The translations under genes and the position numbers were made by a program. Shown here piece after piece: positions 42,873 to 53,106 of a stretch of DNA of 64,000 nucleotides. The notes beneath the pieces are model-generated. The model was given only the letters and a program-made list of their open reading frames with translations. It searched no databases and had not been told where the DNA came from. The DNA comes from Prevotella sp. Rep29 (GTDB lineage: Bacteria; Bacteroidota; Bacteroidia; Bacteroidales; Bacteroidaceae), in contig NZ_CP047159.1 in the NCBI RefSeq assembly GCF_019551475.1, positions 1,674,001 to 1,738,000 on the forward strand, read 5' to 3'. Numbering within the stretch: position 1 is the first letter of the stretch; each line of letters opens with the position of its first letter.

Positions 42873-43790
42873 TTACGGATGAATATGTTTCTTTGCTGCA
42901 TCAAGAGCCTTTTCTTGCGGCTTGGCAGCATGCGTATATATAATGTCTGGCAATGCGTCAACTGTTTTGCGGTCGATGCGCAATTGCTGCTGGAACCGTG
43001 CTGCATAGTTTTTGACGCCATATTTCCGGATGGAATCCGTGGCTTCGTTATATGCTTTGACGAATGCATCTATGTCTGCCTGTGAGGCTGCTGTTGCCTG
43101 ACTCTTTTTGTCTTTTGCCTGGGAATTGGAAGTTCTGAAGGCTATGACGCCCAACTCCAGGTCTTCATCTTTGCTGTCGGCTATGACGATGCCCTTTGCG
43201 AGTCTTGCCGCCGTGGCTTGCGGTTCTGTGAACCATGCCGCATCAACTTGCCTATTGTTGAGCATCTTCAGACGTATATTCACGTCATTGATTTGTATCC
43301 GATACACGGGATTCGACGGTTTCCCCTTCTTCACGACGAGATCAGTGAGCAGGTCGGTGGCTGAGAATCTGGTCATTGCCAGATTTTTGTCGCCGAGCTG
43401 TTTTGTCGCTTTGACGCGTGCTGTCTGCGCTGCCAGGAGTTGCCACCGGGCGTTTGTTGCCGCTACGTATGTGAGCGGTATGCCTTGCTTTTGGATGCGC
43501 TCAGTCCTCACAAGGTCGGAGACGGCAGCCTGCACGCTTCCATTGATCAGCGCCGTGTCAACATCGAGTTGCGCCTGAAAGGAATGAAGCTGCACGCGCA
43601 ATTGCTGTTTGTCGAAGAGGTTGAGCTGCTGTGCCACATAGATGGGCAGGCAATCCATTGTCGGCATGACTGCTACGTGGAGCACTGATGATTGTCTTTC
43701 GGATGTCTGGGTTGTCTTCTTCTCTCCTGCACATCCTGTCCCCATCAAGAGAACTGCTGCAAGAATGATATGGAGTAAATGGGTTTTCAT
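42873..43790 (-). CDS. NMT1/SsuA-like solute-binding lipoprotein
   Basis: The protein is 305 residues from MKTHLLHIILAAVLLMG, with lipobox TGCAGEKK. The body is a type-II periplasmic binding fold: VAVMPTMDCLPIYVAQQLNL, DVDTALINGSVQAAVSDLVR, and MLNNRQVDAAWFTEPQATAA. Relatives bind sulfonates, nitrate or thiamine precursors. No ABC permease or ATPase is adjacent, so it may serve a distant transporter or act as a sensor with the TPR protein. The reading frame extends upstream to 43883, but the -7 box lies inside that extension. Confidence 0.8.
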   Translation of the reverse strand: MKTHLLHIILAAVLLMGTGCAGEKKTTQTSERQSSVLHVAVMPTMDCLPIYVAQQLNLFDKQQLRVQLHSFQAQLDVDTALINGSVQAAVSDLVRTERIQKQGIPLTYVAATNARWQLLAAQTARVKATKQLGDKNLAMTRFSATDLLTDLVVKKGKPSNPVYRIQINDVNIRLKMLNNRQVDAAWFTEPQATAARLAKGIVIADSKDEDLELGVIAFRTSNSQAKDKKSQATAASQADIDAFVKAYNEATDSIRKYGVKNYAARFQQQLRIDRKTVDALPDIIYTHAAKPQEKALDAAKKHIHP

Positions 43791-43815
43791 CGTTTTGAAA
43801 AATGTTTTATGCGTG

Positions 43816-43823
43816 CAAAAGTA
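43816..43823 (-). promoter_or_regulatory. -7 box of the solute-binding lipoprotein gene
   Basis: TACTTTTG on the minus strand, 25 bp before the start at 43790. Confidence 0.5.
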
Positions 43824-43832
43824 AGAAATAAT

Positions 43833-43863
43833 TTTGTAAAAAGGAAAAATCTTTGTACTTTTG
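43833..43863 (+). promoter_or_regulatory. radA promoter
   Basis: TTTG (43833-43836), 19-bp spacer, TACTTTTG (43856-43863). The radA start follows after 44 bp. Confidence 0.65.
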
Positions 43864-43907
43864 GGGGATTTTTGAATTTGCATATTTTTGTTGGTATTTT
43901 AACGATT

Positions 43908-45281
43908 ATGGCTAAGGATAGAGTTGTTTATGTGTGTGAGCAATGTGGTCAGGAGTCACCCAAATGGGTTGGCAAGTGCCCTTCGTGTGGTGAGTGGAAC
44001 AGTTTCAAGGAACTGCGAGTTGCGCCGAGTTCTCCTACCCCACGTCCAGCACATGGAGAGGCAGATGCTGCCAAGGTTTTCAAACTGAGCGATGTGTCGT
44101 CTGTTCAAGACGAAGTGCGTATCGACATGAAGGACAGCGAACTGAACCGCGTGCTGGGAGGCGGTATGGTTGTAGGGTCGCTTGTGTTGCTGGGTGGCGA
44201 ACCGGGCATCGGTAAGAGTACGTTGCTCCTGCAATCAGTATTAAGACTATCGGGTGTAGGCGTGCTGTATGTGAGTGGCGAAGAGAGTGCTTCGCAGTTG
44301 CGCATGCGTGCCGAACGTGTCGGGTGGCATCAACTATCCGACGAGGTTTCTTTTGTTTGCGAAACCTGCCTTGAACGCGTATTTGAACATATTGACCGTT
44401 TGCATCCCGACATCGTGGTGATTGACTCTATCCAAACTATTTACAGCGAGCGTGTTGAGAGCTCTGCGGGCAGTGTCTCTCAGGTGCGTGAGTGTGCTGC
44501 CAGCCTTCTACGTTTCTGCAAGTCCGCTGGTGTCGGTGTGTTCATGATTGGTCACATCAACAAGGACGGAGTACTGGCAGGTCCGAAAGTTTTGGAACAT
44601 ATTGTTGATGCGGTGATTCAGTTTGAAGGTGACGGCCGATATTTGTATCGCGTTTTGCGTTGTATTAAGAATCGTTTTGGCAGCACTTCGGAGTTAGGCA
44701 TTTACGAGATGGCGCAGGATGGCTTGCGCGGAGTTTCCAATCCTTCGGAACTTCTCTTGAACGGTGTTCAGGGAGGCTTGTCAGGCATCGCCATCAGCTG
44801 TGCCGTTGAGGGCATACGACCATTCCTTCTTGAGACTCAGGCATTGGTTTCGAGTGCGGCATACGGCACTCCCCAACGCTCGGCAACGGGCTTTGACAGC
44901 CGTCGATTGAACATGCTACTCGCTGTTCTTGAGAAGCGTGTCGGTTTCCGTTTGATTCAGCGAGATGTGTTTTTGAACATTGCCGGTGGATTGCGCATCA
45001 CCGATTTGGCAATGGACTTGGGCGTGATTGCCGCCGTTCATTCGAGCAACACCGACTTGCCCATTGAGGAAGGTTGGTGCATGGCTGGCGAAGTAGGTTT
45101 GAGTGGTGAAGTGCGTTCAGTGAGTCGCATTGAGCAGCGCATCTCCGAAGCCGCACGGCTGGGATTCAAGCACATGATTGTTCCCCGCTACAATCTAAAA
45201 GGGCTGAAGACTGCTAAATACGACATTGAACTGCATGGTGTGGACAAAGTAGAAGAAGCATTGCGGATTCTGTTTGGATAG
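43908..45281 (+). CDS. radA: DNA repair protein RadA
   Basis: The protein is 457 residues from MAKDRVVYVCEQCG. Features are a C4 zinc finger (CEQCGQESPKWVGKCPSCGEW), Walker A LLGGEPGIGKSTLL, the RadA-specific KNRFGSTSELGIYEM and a C-terminal Lon-protease-like domain. RadA is a RecA-like, DnaB-type helicase promoting branch migration in recombination. The open frame upstream of the chosen start covers the promoter and is not used. Confidence 0.96.
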   Translation: MAKDRVVYVCEQCGQESPKWVGKCPSCGEWNSFKELRVAPSSPTPRPAHGEADAAKVFKLSDVSSVQDEVRIDMKDSELNRVLGGGMVVGSLVLLGGEPGIGKSTLLLQSVLRLSGVGVLYVSGEESASQLRMRAERVGWHQLSDEVSFVCETCLERVFEHIDRLHPDIVVIDSIQTIYSERVESSAGSVSQVRECAASLLRFCKSAGVGVFMIGHINKDGVLAGPKVLEHIVDAVIQFEGDGRYLYRVLRCIKNRFGSTSELGIYEMAQDGLRGVSNPSELLLNGVQGGLSGIAISCAVEGIRPFLLETQALVSSAAYGTPQRSATGFDSRRLNMLLAVLEKRVGFRLIQRDVFLNIAGGLRITDLAMDLGVIAAVHSSNTDLPIEEGWCMAGEVGLSGEVRSVSRIEQRISEAARLGFKHMIVPRYNLKGLKTAKYDIELHGVDKVEEALRILFG

Positions 45282-45315
45282 GGAGTCCCTCCGCCTCTCC
45301 CAGAACGGGAGATTG
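45281..45315. repeat. Short hairpin after radA
   Basis: GGGAGTCCCTCCGCCTCTCC then CAGAACGGGAGATTGAG; a weak C/G hairpin that may be a decayed member of the C/G-rich family. Confidence 0.35.
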
Positions 45316-45356
45316 AGTATAAAGAGAGACGATTAGATAAATGATAACTGACAAAT

Positions 45357-48300
45357 ATGGTTAAGTCTTTAGATGTTTACAAGGCGAGTGCAGGTAGTGG
45401 TAAGACGTTTAGGCTTACCTTGGATTATTTGTCATATCTGATTGGCAATCCCGAATCGTTTCGCCATATTTTAGCTGTGACTTTCACAAACCGGGCTACG
45501 GAAGAGATGAAACGTAGGATTTTGAGTGGCTTGTACGGTATCGCTCATGGTCTGCCTGATGCGCGTGGATATGTAGAGAGATTATGCGGCGTTTCCCCGA
45601 CTGGTGAGAAACTGGATGAGCAGTTGGTTGCAGAGCGTGCCTCAACTGCACTTTTCAATTTACTGCATCACTACAATGATTTCCGGATTGAGACCATCGA
45701 CTCGTTCTTCCAACGGGTCTTCCGCAATCTGGCTCGGGAGTTGAACCTCACTGCCAATCTGCGTATTGACCTGAACGACAAACAGGTAGAGCAACAAGCA
45801 GTCGATCAGCTTATCGAGGAGTTGGACGGGAAAGATGAAGTGCTGACGTGGTTGATGGATTTCATTTCCGAGAATATCGATGAAGACAAGAATTGGAATG
45901 TGATTGGTCAAGTCAAGTCTTTTGGCGAGAATATCTTCAAAGACTTCTACAAAGAAAATTCCGAACGCTTGCTGGCTATCAATGAGAAGGGCGTTTTCGA
46001 TGCCATCAAGAAGCAGTTGATGATTGTCCGCAATCAGGCGAAGAACGAGATGGTGTCCATCGGCAATGCCTTTTTTGAGGATTTAGAGAGACATGGCATA
46101 GAAGAGTGCAATTTGTGGCAGAAGAGCGGTGGTCCCGTGTCGTATTTCAAGAAACTGCGCAATGGGCATTTCAACAGCGACATCTTCAACAAACGCGCTG
46201 CTACTGTTTATGACGACTACAGGCAATGGGCACCTAAAGGGAGTGCAAAGAGTGCGCTCATCATCGAGAGGGCTGAGAAAGTGTGGCACCCGTTGATGGA
46301 AAAGGCAGAAAACATGCGCACAACTCAATATAAGCTATATCAGTCGGCAAATCTCACGCTTCGCCATCTGAACCAATTAAGGTTGCTGGGACATATTGAG
46401 AGACGTGTGAACCAACTGAATGAAGAGGCGAACCGTTTTCTTTTGAGTAACACACAGAGCCTCCTCTCAAGACTGATTCAAGATCAAGACTCGCCATTTA
46501 TTTTCGAGAAGATCGGTTCGCGCCTGAAGCATATCATGATTGATGAGTTTCAAGACACGAGCACTATTCAATGGAAAAACTTCAAGATTCTGCTGACCGA
46601 ATGTATGAGTCATGGGAATAAGAACCTGATTGTCGGCGACGTGAAGCAAAGCATTTACCGATGGCGTTCGGGCGACTGGAGACTGCTGAACGATATTGAG
46701 GCAGAGTTTCCGCACGGACAAGACCAATTCGAAATCAAGCATCTTGACACCAACTACCGTTCGGACAGGAAGGTTATTACGTTCAATAACGCATTTTTCG
46801 AACAGGCGGTCATACTTGAGGAGCGGAAACTGGAAGAAGAAGGTGTGACTGGAAGCGAAATGTACAGGCGGGCTTATGCCGATGTGTGTCAACAGCTACC
46901 CAAATGGAAAGAAAACACCGACAAGGGCTATGTACACATCGAACTGCTTCCAAAAGAGGATTACAGAAAAAATGTTCTGGAGAAGCTGATAGAGACAGTA
47001 AACACCCTGATCGTGGAAAAAGGTGTCCGCAGCAATGACATTGCGATACTTGTCCGTGTGAATCGCGACATCCCGACGATAGCAAATCATTTCATGGAAA
47101 ATATGCCGGAAGTGAAAATCGTTTCGGATGAGGCGTTCAAGCTGAATGCTTCAGTCGCTGTAAATATGCTTATTGATGCGTTGAAGGTCCTGAACACTCC
47201 CGAAGACCATCTAACGATGGCGCAACTGGCAAAATGTTATCAAAAAGAAATTCTTCAAAACCATCTGAGCGATTCAGCCCTGTTTGCGGAAGGACGCCCC
47301 GTCACCGAACTTCTTCCCGAAGCATTTAACGAGGAACACATGCGCCTGACGGGCATGCCTCTTTTTGACTTGGTGGAGCGACTCTATCATATTTTTCATC
47401 TCGATAGACTTTCCGGTCAGAGCACTTATATCGCCACTCTATATGATATATTAGGTGACTATTTGCGTGAACGGACTCCAGACATCAACATGTTTCTGAA
47501 AGATTGGGAGAACGTCTTTTCCGAAATGACCGTACAAGGTGATGAAATCGATGGCATCAGGCTCATTTCCATCCATAAAAGCAAGGGATTGGAATTTCCA
47601 CATGTCATCATTCCGTTTTGCGATTGGCAGCTCGAACAGCAGGGAACGATTTGGTGTGTGCCAGGCGAGGCTCCATTCAATGCGCTTCCCATTGTGCCTA
47701 TCCCCTATTCTTCCAAACAACTGCTCGGAACGATTTACGAGAAAGACTATTGGCAGGAGCATTTGCAGAATACCGTAGATAACATGAACCTGCTTTACGT
47801 TGCTTTCACAAGAGCCCGAAAAAGCCTGATTGCCTTTGGAAAAAGAGACAACAATCAATCGAGAAGTCAAATCATACAGGAGGTGCTTCCGAAAATTGCA
47901 GAGCAACTGGGAGACCGGGCAACGCTGGAGGATGAGGGAAATGAGATGAATATCGTTTTCACGTATGGAACACTGGAAAAAGCTGAAGAGCGCCAAAATG
48001 AAATGCAAAAGCATGCATTGCAAAACACATTCCTCACGATGCCTACACCGCTCAGAATAACTATCAAGAGCTACGAGACACAAGCCGAATTTCGACAAAG
48101 CAACCTAAGTCAGAAATTCATCATGGGAGAGCCCGACGCACATCAAGAAAGTTATATCAAAGCAGGAAATGTACTTCATCAGATTTTTTCACAGATACAT
48201 ACGATTGATGATATCGCTATCATGCTCGAACAACTCAGAAGAGATGGCATTCTCTATCAGAAAGATGTGAGCGAGGCAAAGATTAAAGGCATGCTCAACA

Positions 48301-48599
48301 AGATTATTTCCAACAAACGGATTGCGGAATGGTTCTCTCCGAAATGGCAGGTGTTCAATGAATGCACGATTCTCACAAAAGATGAGCAGGGAGCACTCGT
48401 GCAATACCGCCCCGACCGCGTGATGACTGACGGAGAGGAGACCGTTGTCATAGACTTCAAATTCGGCAAACCACGTGAAGAATACCAATCACAAGTACGT
48501 CAATACATGCAACTTCTCACCGATATGGGATACCAGAAAATCAGCGGCTTCCTTTGGTTCGTGTATAAAAATGAAATTCAAGAAGTTCAACTGACATAA
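45357..48599 (+). CDS. AddA/RecB-like UvrD-type helicase-nuclease
   Basis: The protein is 1080 residues. Superfamily-1A motifs: Q/Walker A YKASAGSGKTFRLTLDYL (residues 8-25), Ia VTFTNRATEEMKRRI, II HIMIDEFQDTSTIQW, III VGDVKQSIYRWR, IV DTNYRSD, V RLISIHKSKGLEFPHVI and VI LLYVAFTRARKSL. The C-terminal PD-(D/E)XK nuclease is VIDFKFGKPREEYQSQVRQY. With its partner at 48611 (11-bp gap) it should form an AddAB-type enzyme for double-strand-break end resection and degradation of foreign DNA. Confidence 0.93.
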   Translation: MVKSLDVYKASAGSGKTFRLTLDYLSYLIGNPESFRHILAVTFTNRATEEMKRRILSGLYGIAHGLPDARGYVERLCGVSPTGEKLDEQLVAERASTALFNLLHHYNDFRIETIDSFFQRVFRNLARELNLTANLRIDLNDKQVEQQAVDQLIEELDGKDEVLTWLMDFISENIDEDKNWNVIGQVKSFGENIFKDFYKENSERLLAINEKGVFDAIKKQLMIVRNQAKNEMVSIGNAFFEDLERHGIEECNLWQKSGGPVSYFKKLRNGHFNSDIFNKRAATVYDDYRQWAPKGSAKSALIIERAEKVWHPLMEKAENMRTTQYKLYQSANLTLRHLNQLRLLGHIERRVNQLNEEANRFLLSNTQSLLSRLIQDQDSPFIFEKIGSRLKHIMIDEFQDTSTIQWKNFKILLTECMSHGNKNLIVGDVKQSIYRWRSGDWRLLNDIEAEFPHGQDQFEIKHLDTNYRSDRKVITFNNAFFEQAVILEERKLEEEGVTGSEMYRRAYADVCQQLPKWKENTDKGYVHIELLPKEDYRKNVLEKLIETVNTLIVEKGVRSNDIAILVRVNRDIPTIANHFMENMPEVKIVSDEAFKLNASVAVNMLIDALKVLNTPEDHLTMAQLAKCYQKEILQNHLSDSALFAEGRPVTELLPEAFNEEHMRLTGMPLFDLVERLYHIFHLDRLSGQSTYIATLYDILGDYLRERTPDINMFLKDWENVFSEMTVQGDEIDGIRLISIHKSKGLEFPHVIIPFCDWQLEQQGTIWCVPGEAPFNALPIVPIPYSSKQLLGTIYEKDYWQEHLQNTVDNMNLLYVAFTRARKSLIAFGKRDNNQSRSQIIQEVLPKIAEQLGDRATLEDEGNEMNIVFTYGTLEKAEERQNEMQKHALQNTFLTMPTPLRITIKSYETQAEFRQSNLSQKFIMGEPDAHQESYIKAGNVLHQIFSQIHTIDDIAIMLEQLRRDGILYQKDVSEAKIKGMLNKIISNKRIAEWFSPKWQVFNECTILTKDEQGALVQYRPDRVMTDGEETVVIDFKFGKPREEYQSQVRQYMQLLTDMGYQKISGFLWFVYKNEIQEVQLT

Positions 48600-48610
48600 C
48601 CTGCAAAAAA

Positions 48611-51484
48611 ATGATACAGACTTTCTTACAATACGTCGCACGGGATATAATAGATAAATATGGTACCAACCTTTCGAGAATTGCTATCATATTTCCTAAC
48701 AAACGGGCATCATTGTTTCTCAATCAGGAACTTGCGAAAGTGGTGAACAAACCGATTTGGAGCCCTTCATACATCACCATCAGCGATTTCTTCCGCAAAT
48801 ACTCCAAACGCACGGTCTGCGAGCCGATGGAACTGATATGCAAGCTCCACAAGGTCTTCTGTCAGACAACAGGAATGCGCGAGGCGCTCGAGCATTTTTA
48901 TGGGTGGGGGGAAATCCTGCTCTCCGACTTCGACGACATTGATAAGCATCTGGCTGACCCGCGGCTCATTTTCTCCAACATCAAGAATCTACGGGAACTT
49001 GATGACACTCAGTTCTTGAACAAGGAACAGAAAGAGGCGCTTCGGCATTTCTTCAGCAACTTCTCCGACGAAAACGACAGCGAACTGAAAAAGCGTTTCC
49101 AGCAATTATGGAGCCATCTTGAAGAAGTTTACAACAACTTCAACAACATCTTGAAAGAACAGAACATAGCATACGAAGGGGCGCTCTACAGGGAAGTGGT
49201 GGAGAACGAGGAACTGACGTTCGAATACGACCACTACCTTTTCGTGGGCTTCAACCTCCTGCAAGAAGTAGAAAGACAACTGTTCATACGTCTGAAGAAA
49301 GAAGGGAAAGCGCACTTCTATTGGGATTTCGACCATTACTATACGGACAAGAGCAAGCATAACGGCTTTATGCACGAAGCTGGAATCCATATCGCTGAAA
49401 ACCAAGCGCTATTCACCAATGAATTTGATGCTGACAACAAAGAAATCTATCGACACTTGGAAGAAGAAAAGAACATCTCGTTTATCAGTGCATCAACCGA
49501 AAATATCCAAGCGCGATACGTCAGCCAGTGGCTTGACGACAAACAGCGCATCGACGACGGAAACCGAACGGCAATCGTGATGTGCAACGAGGAACTGCTG
49601 CCGACGGTCATTCACTGTTTGCCGCCGACGGTTGACGAAGTGAATGTGACCACAGGCTATCCTCTTCAGCAGACACCTTTCTTCTCCCTACTCATCCACC
49701 TGATTAACCTGCAGACCATCGGATACCAGAAAAATCGTGACCAATACATTCTTCGATATGTAACCCCCATACTCAAGCATCCATACGCAAAGCTGATTTC
49801 CGACAAGGCTGAAGAACTGCGGATTGACATCAACAAACGGCATCTTTATCATCCGAAAAGAGATGATTTATGCTTGGACGAGGGACTGAATATCCTTTTC
49901 TCGACAATCACTGATGAAAGGAAAAACCTGCAACTGACGAAATGGCTCATAGCCGTCATTGAACAGATGACCCGCACCATACAAAATCAGGAGACCCTAC
50001 CCGATGCACTGACCAAAGACCCGCTCTTCCAAGAGTCACTCTTCCGCACATACACCCTCCTGAACCGACTCTTTGAGCTTATTGAACAAGAAGAAGTGGA
50101 GGTTGACACGACCATGTTCCTGCAGTTCATCAAACAACTGATTCGCTCCACATCTATTCCTTTCCACGGAGAGCCGGCAGTCGGCTTGCAAATCATGGGA
50201 GTTCTCGAAACACGAAACCTCGATTTCGAACACCTGCTCATCCTCTCATGCAACGAAGGGAATATGCCGAAAGGACTCAAAGACACGTCGTTCATACCAC
50301 ATGCGCTCCGACAGGCATACGGCTTGACGACCACCGACCATAAAGTCAGCATATACGCTTATTACTTCTATCGCCTGATTCAAAGGGCAAAAGACATCAC
50401 CATTCTCTATAACAATGCCACGGAAAACGGGAAGACGGGAGAGATGAGCCGCTTCATGCTCCAACTCATGGCTGAGAGCGGACACGATATTCAACTCCAC
50501 ACGCTACAGGCAGGACAAGCACCGATGACGCTCACGCCTAAAGTCGTTGCGAAAGAACCTGCCGTCATGGAGCGACTGAAAGAAATCCAGCGCATATCAC
50601 CGACCGCCATCAACCGCTACCTGCGCTGCCCTCTGTTGTTTTTCTACAACTACATTACGGGCATCAGAGAGCCTGAGAACAACGATGAAGACAGTATCGA
50701 CAACCGCATGTTCGGAAACATATTCCATTATGCCTCACAGCTCTTGTATGAACCGCTTTCAGCAAACGGAAAGACGATTCATCATTCCGACATCGAATAC
50801 TTGCAGAAACACCCGGAACTAATAGAAAGGGCTGTCGATCAAGCATTCAGCCACGAACTATTCAACGGACAATCACCCAGTTACAACGGACTGCAACTAA
50901 TCAACAGAAAGGTGATTGTGCAATACCTGAAACTGCTACTGGGCATTGACAAACGATTGGTGCCGTTCCGAATCTTAGGGCTTGAAAAAAAGGTGGAGAC
51001 AACCATTTCCATTCAGACGTCAGAGTGTCAACGAACACTCACCATCGGAGGTGTTATAGACCGACTTGACGAGGTGGATGGCACACTGAGGGTTGTTGAC
51101 TATAAAACGGGGCATCGAAAGCAGGAGAAACTGCCTGACGTGCAAGCTGTCTTTAATCCTGAAAACATCAAGAAACACAGCGACTACTACCTGCAGACAC
51201 TCCTCTACTCTGCCATCATCAACGACTCAGAGAGCGAGAATCCGAACAAACTGCCCGTTTCACCGGCATTGCTGTTCATACAACATTCTAACAGCGACAA
51301 TTTCGCTCCCACTATCTGTTTCGGCAATGCGCCGATTAAAGATGTGAAACCACTGGTAGAAGAGTTCACGGAGCAACTCACCAGACTCCTGGAAGAAATC
51401 TTCGAACCCACGATTCCCTTCCAGCCGACTCCCTATATTGAACGCTGTGAATCGTGTGCTTATCGGCGACTTTGCGGAATGTAA
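48611..51484 (+). CDS. AddB-like PD-(D/E)XK nuclease family protein
   Basis: The protein is 957 residues. The N-terminal part (RIAIIFPNKRASLFLNQELA) is a helicase-like fold without a Walker A motif. Near residue 660 YLRCPLLFFYNYITG supplies one cysteine, and ERCESCAYRRLCGM at the C-terminus supplies the other three, together the iron-sulphur cluster of AddB-type nucleases. Catalytic nuclease residues lie in GGVIDRLDEVDGTLRVVDYK (Asp and the Asp-Tyr-Lys). It forms a pair with the AddA-like gene. Confidence 0.88.
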   Translation: MIQTFLQYVARDIIDKYGTNLSRIAIIFPNKRASLFLNQELAKVVNKPIWSPSYITISDFFRKYSKRTVCEPMELICKLHKVFCQTTGMREALEHFYGWGEILLSDFDDIDKHLADPRLIFSNIKNLRELDDTQFLNKEQKEALRHFFSNFSDENDSELKKRFQQLWSHLEEVYNNFNNILKEQNIAYEGALYREVVENEELTFEYDHYLFVGFNLLQEVERQLFIRLKKEGKAHFYWDFDHYYTDKSKHNGFMHEAGIHIAENQALFTNEFDADNKEIYRHLEEEKNISFISASTENIQARYVSQWLDDKQRIDDGNRTAIVMCNEELLPTVIHCLPPTVDEVNVTTGYPLQQTPFFSLLIHLINLQTIGYQKNRDQYILRYVTPILKHPYAKLISDKAEELRIDINKRHLYHPKRDDLCLDEGLNILFSTITDERKNLQLTKWLIAVIEQMTRTIQNQETLPDALTKDPLFQESLFRTYTLLNRLFELIEQEEVEVDTTMFLQFIKQLIRSTSIPFHGEPAVGLQIMGVLETRNLDFEHLLILSCNEGNMPKGLKDTSFIPHALRQAYGLTTTDHKVSIYAYYFYRLIQRAKDITILYNNATENGKTGEMSRFMLQLMAESGHDIQLHTLQAGQAPMTLTPKVVAKEPAVMERLKEIQRISPTAINRYLRCPLLFFYNYITGIREPENNDEDSIDNRMFGNIFHYASQLLYEPLSANGKTIHHSDIEYLQKHPELIERAVDQAFSHELFNGQSPSYNGLQLINRKVIVQYLKLLLGIDKRLVPFRILGLEKKVETTISIQTSECQRTLTIGGVIDRLDEVDGTLRVVDYKTGHRKQEKLPDVQAVFNPENIKKHSDYYLQTLLYSAIINDSESENPNKLPVSPALLFIQHSNSDNFAPTICFGNAPIKDVKPLVEEFTEQLTRLLEEIFEPTIPFQPTPYIERCESCAYRRLCGM

Positions 51485-51532
51485 CACCGGTTCGAAGTCT
51501 TTACTGAAACCGGACATTCCCTACAAAAGACA

Positions 51533-51565
51533 ACGTGCGGGTCAAGTGGTGTATCGACCCGCACG
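51533..51565. terminator. Hairpin between convergent addB-like and GH125 genes
   Basis: CGTGCGGGTC and GACCCGCACG, a 10-bp stem with an 11-base loop. There is no strong T-tract, so termination would be weak or Rho-assisted. Confidence 0.5.
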
Positions 51566-51645
51566 GAATAAAACAATGAAATCTCTGCTTTACAGTCTAA
51601 TAAACCGACTGGAGCTTAGCGTATGGCAGTCGCTGAAAGACGAGC

Positions 51646-53106
51646 TCACATGAGCAAGTCCGTCTTTCCTTCGTTCACCAGTTTCAGAATCAACTCACCG
51701 AACAAAGTGTTCTGCCATGCAAACCAAGGACGCGTATAGTTAGACGCATTGTCCTTATTGAACGACTCGTGCATGAATCCCGTCCCCGCATCTGTTGCGA
51801 GAAGCATGTGAATGCACTCACGAATCTCATTGTCGTCTTGCGATGTAAACGCTCGCATCATAATGCTCATCGGCCACACCATGTCATAACCGATGTGCGG
51901 ACCGCCGATTCCCTCGCCTGCTTTCCCTCTGAAGAACCAGGGGTTGTCTTCGCTCCACACGAAGCGACGCGTGTTCTGATAAATTGGGTCGTCGAGCGGA
52001 ACGTCTCCCAGATAGCCCATCGCCAACAAACTCGGTACGTTAGCATCGTCCATCAACAGGCGGTTGCCGAAGCCATCTACCTCAAACGCATAAATCTTCC
52101 CGTATTTGGGATGGTCAACGACAGCATACTCCTGCAATGCTGCTGCCACCTCGTCTGCCAAATTGCGACACTCCTTTGCCTGAGTTCCCTTACCATTCAC
52201 TTTCTCCAATATCTCTGCTGCCTTGCGCAACGACGATACAGCCATGAAGTTGGATGGTACGAGGAACGGCAATGACGTGCGGTCGTCTGACGGACGGAAG
52301 ACGGATGCTATCAGTCCAACAGGCTTCACCGGAGCACCATAGCCTCCCCATCCCACCGTGTCGTAAGTGCGGTCGGTCACCCGATAGAAATGATACGGTC
52401 CTCTGCCGTCTTTCCGCTGCTGCTCCTTAAAGGTCAGCAACACATTCGTTATCGCTTGAAGCCATTCCTCACCGAAGATAGAGGCATCGCCCGTCACCAA
52501 CCAATACCAATAGGCAAGGCGGATGGGATAGCAGAGCGAATCTATCTCGTATTTCCGTTCAAACACTTCCGGGCGCATGTCCGTCTCGTCGGTTTGCCAT
52601 CCGGCTCCCGTCGGACCGTCATTGAAAGCATTAGCATAGCGGTCGATGTTGATGCACTTGAACTGCCGAAGGATGACGCCGCGAATCATCCGCCGCAACG
52701 GTTCGTCCTGATTGGCAAACTGCACGTAGGGCCACACCTGAGCACCCGAATCGCGCAGCCACATGGCTGGGATATCGCCCGTATAGACAAACGTGTCGTC
52801 TTCGCCGTCAATCACCCGATAGTGGACAGTCGTCTCCAACGTGTTCGGAAAACAGTTGGCAAACATCCACGCCAACTTCGGGTTGCCCTTCAGTTTTTTC
52901 TGCATCTCCTTGATGGTCTTCTCAATGATTTTCGAGGAGAACAGGCGGTCTTCCACTGGCGGACGCTTCGAGACATACGTCTTCACATTGTCAGGCACGA
53001 CCTCTTCATAACGCTTATGCACATCCACCTCAGCGTGTACCTGTGCGCTGAGCGGTGCAGCAAGCATGGAGCAGACGGCTGCTGCGATGATATTCCGGAT
53101 TGTCAT
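51646..53106 (-). CDS. GH125 exo-alpha-1,6-mannosidase
   Basis: The protein is 486 residues with a signal peptide (IIAAAVCSMLAAPLSAQ). GDIPAMWLRDSGAQVWPYVQ is the hallmark of GH125, followed by GPTGAGWQTDETDMRPEVFE and SEDNPWFFRGKAGEGIGGPH. It removes alpha-1,6-linked mannose from N-glycans or mannan by inversion. It overlaps the upstream GH92 gene by 4 bp, so both are made together and probably act in the periplasm on the same glycan. Confidence 0.95.
   Translation of the reverse strand: MTIRNIIAAAVCSMLAAPLSAQVHAEVDVHKRYEEVVPDNVKTYVSKRPPVEDRLFSSKIIEKTIKEMQKKLKGNPKLAWMFANCFPNTLETTVHYRVIDGEDDTFVYTGDIPAMWLRDSGAQVWPYVQFANQDEPLRRMIRGVILRQFKCINIDRYANAFNDGPTGAGWQTDETDMRPEVFERKYEIDSLCYPIRLAYWYWLVTGDASIFGEEWLQAITNVLLTFKEQQRKDGRGPYHFYRVTDRTYDTVGWGGYGAPVKPVGLIASVFRPSDDRTSLPFLVPSNFMAVSSLRKAAEILEKVNGKGTQAKECRNLADEVAAALQEYAVVDHPKYGKIYAFEVDGFGNRLLMDDANVPSLLAMGYLGDVPLDDPIYQNTRRFVWSEDNPWFFRGKAGEGIGGPHIGYDMVWPMSIMMRAFTSQDDNEIRECIHMLLATDAGTGFMHESFNKDNASNYTRPWFAWQNTLFGELILKLVNEGKTDLLM

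Noticed and set aside
51485..51645. Small gene between addB-like and GH125 genes
   Set aside because: The open frame of 71 codons overlaps the end of the addB-like gene and the hairpin, with no ribosome site.
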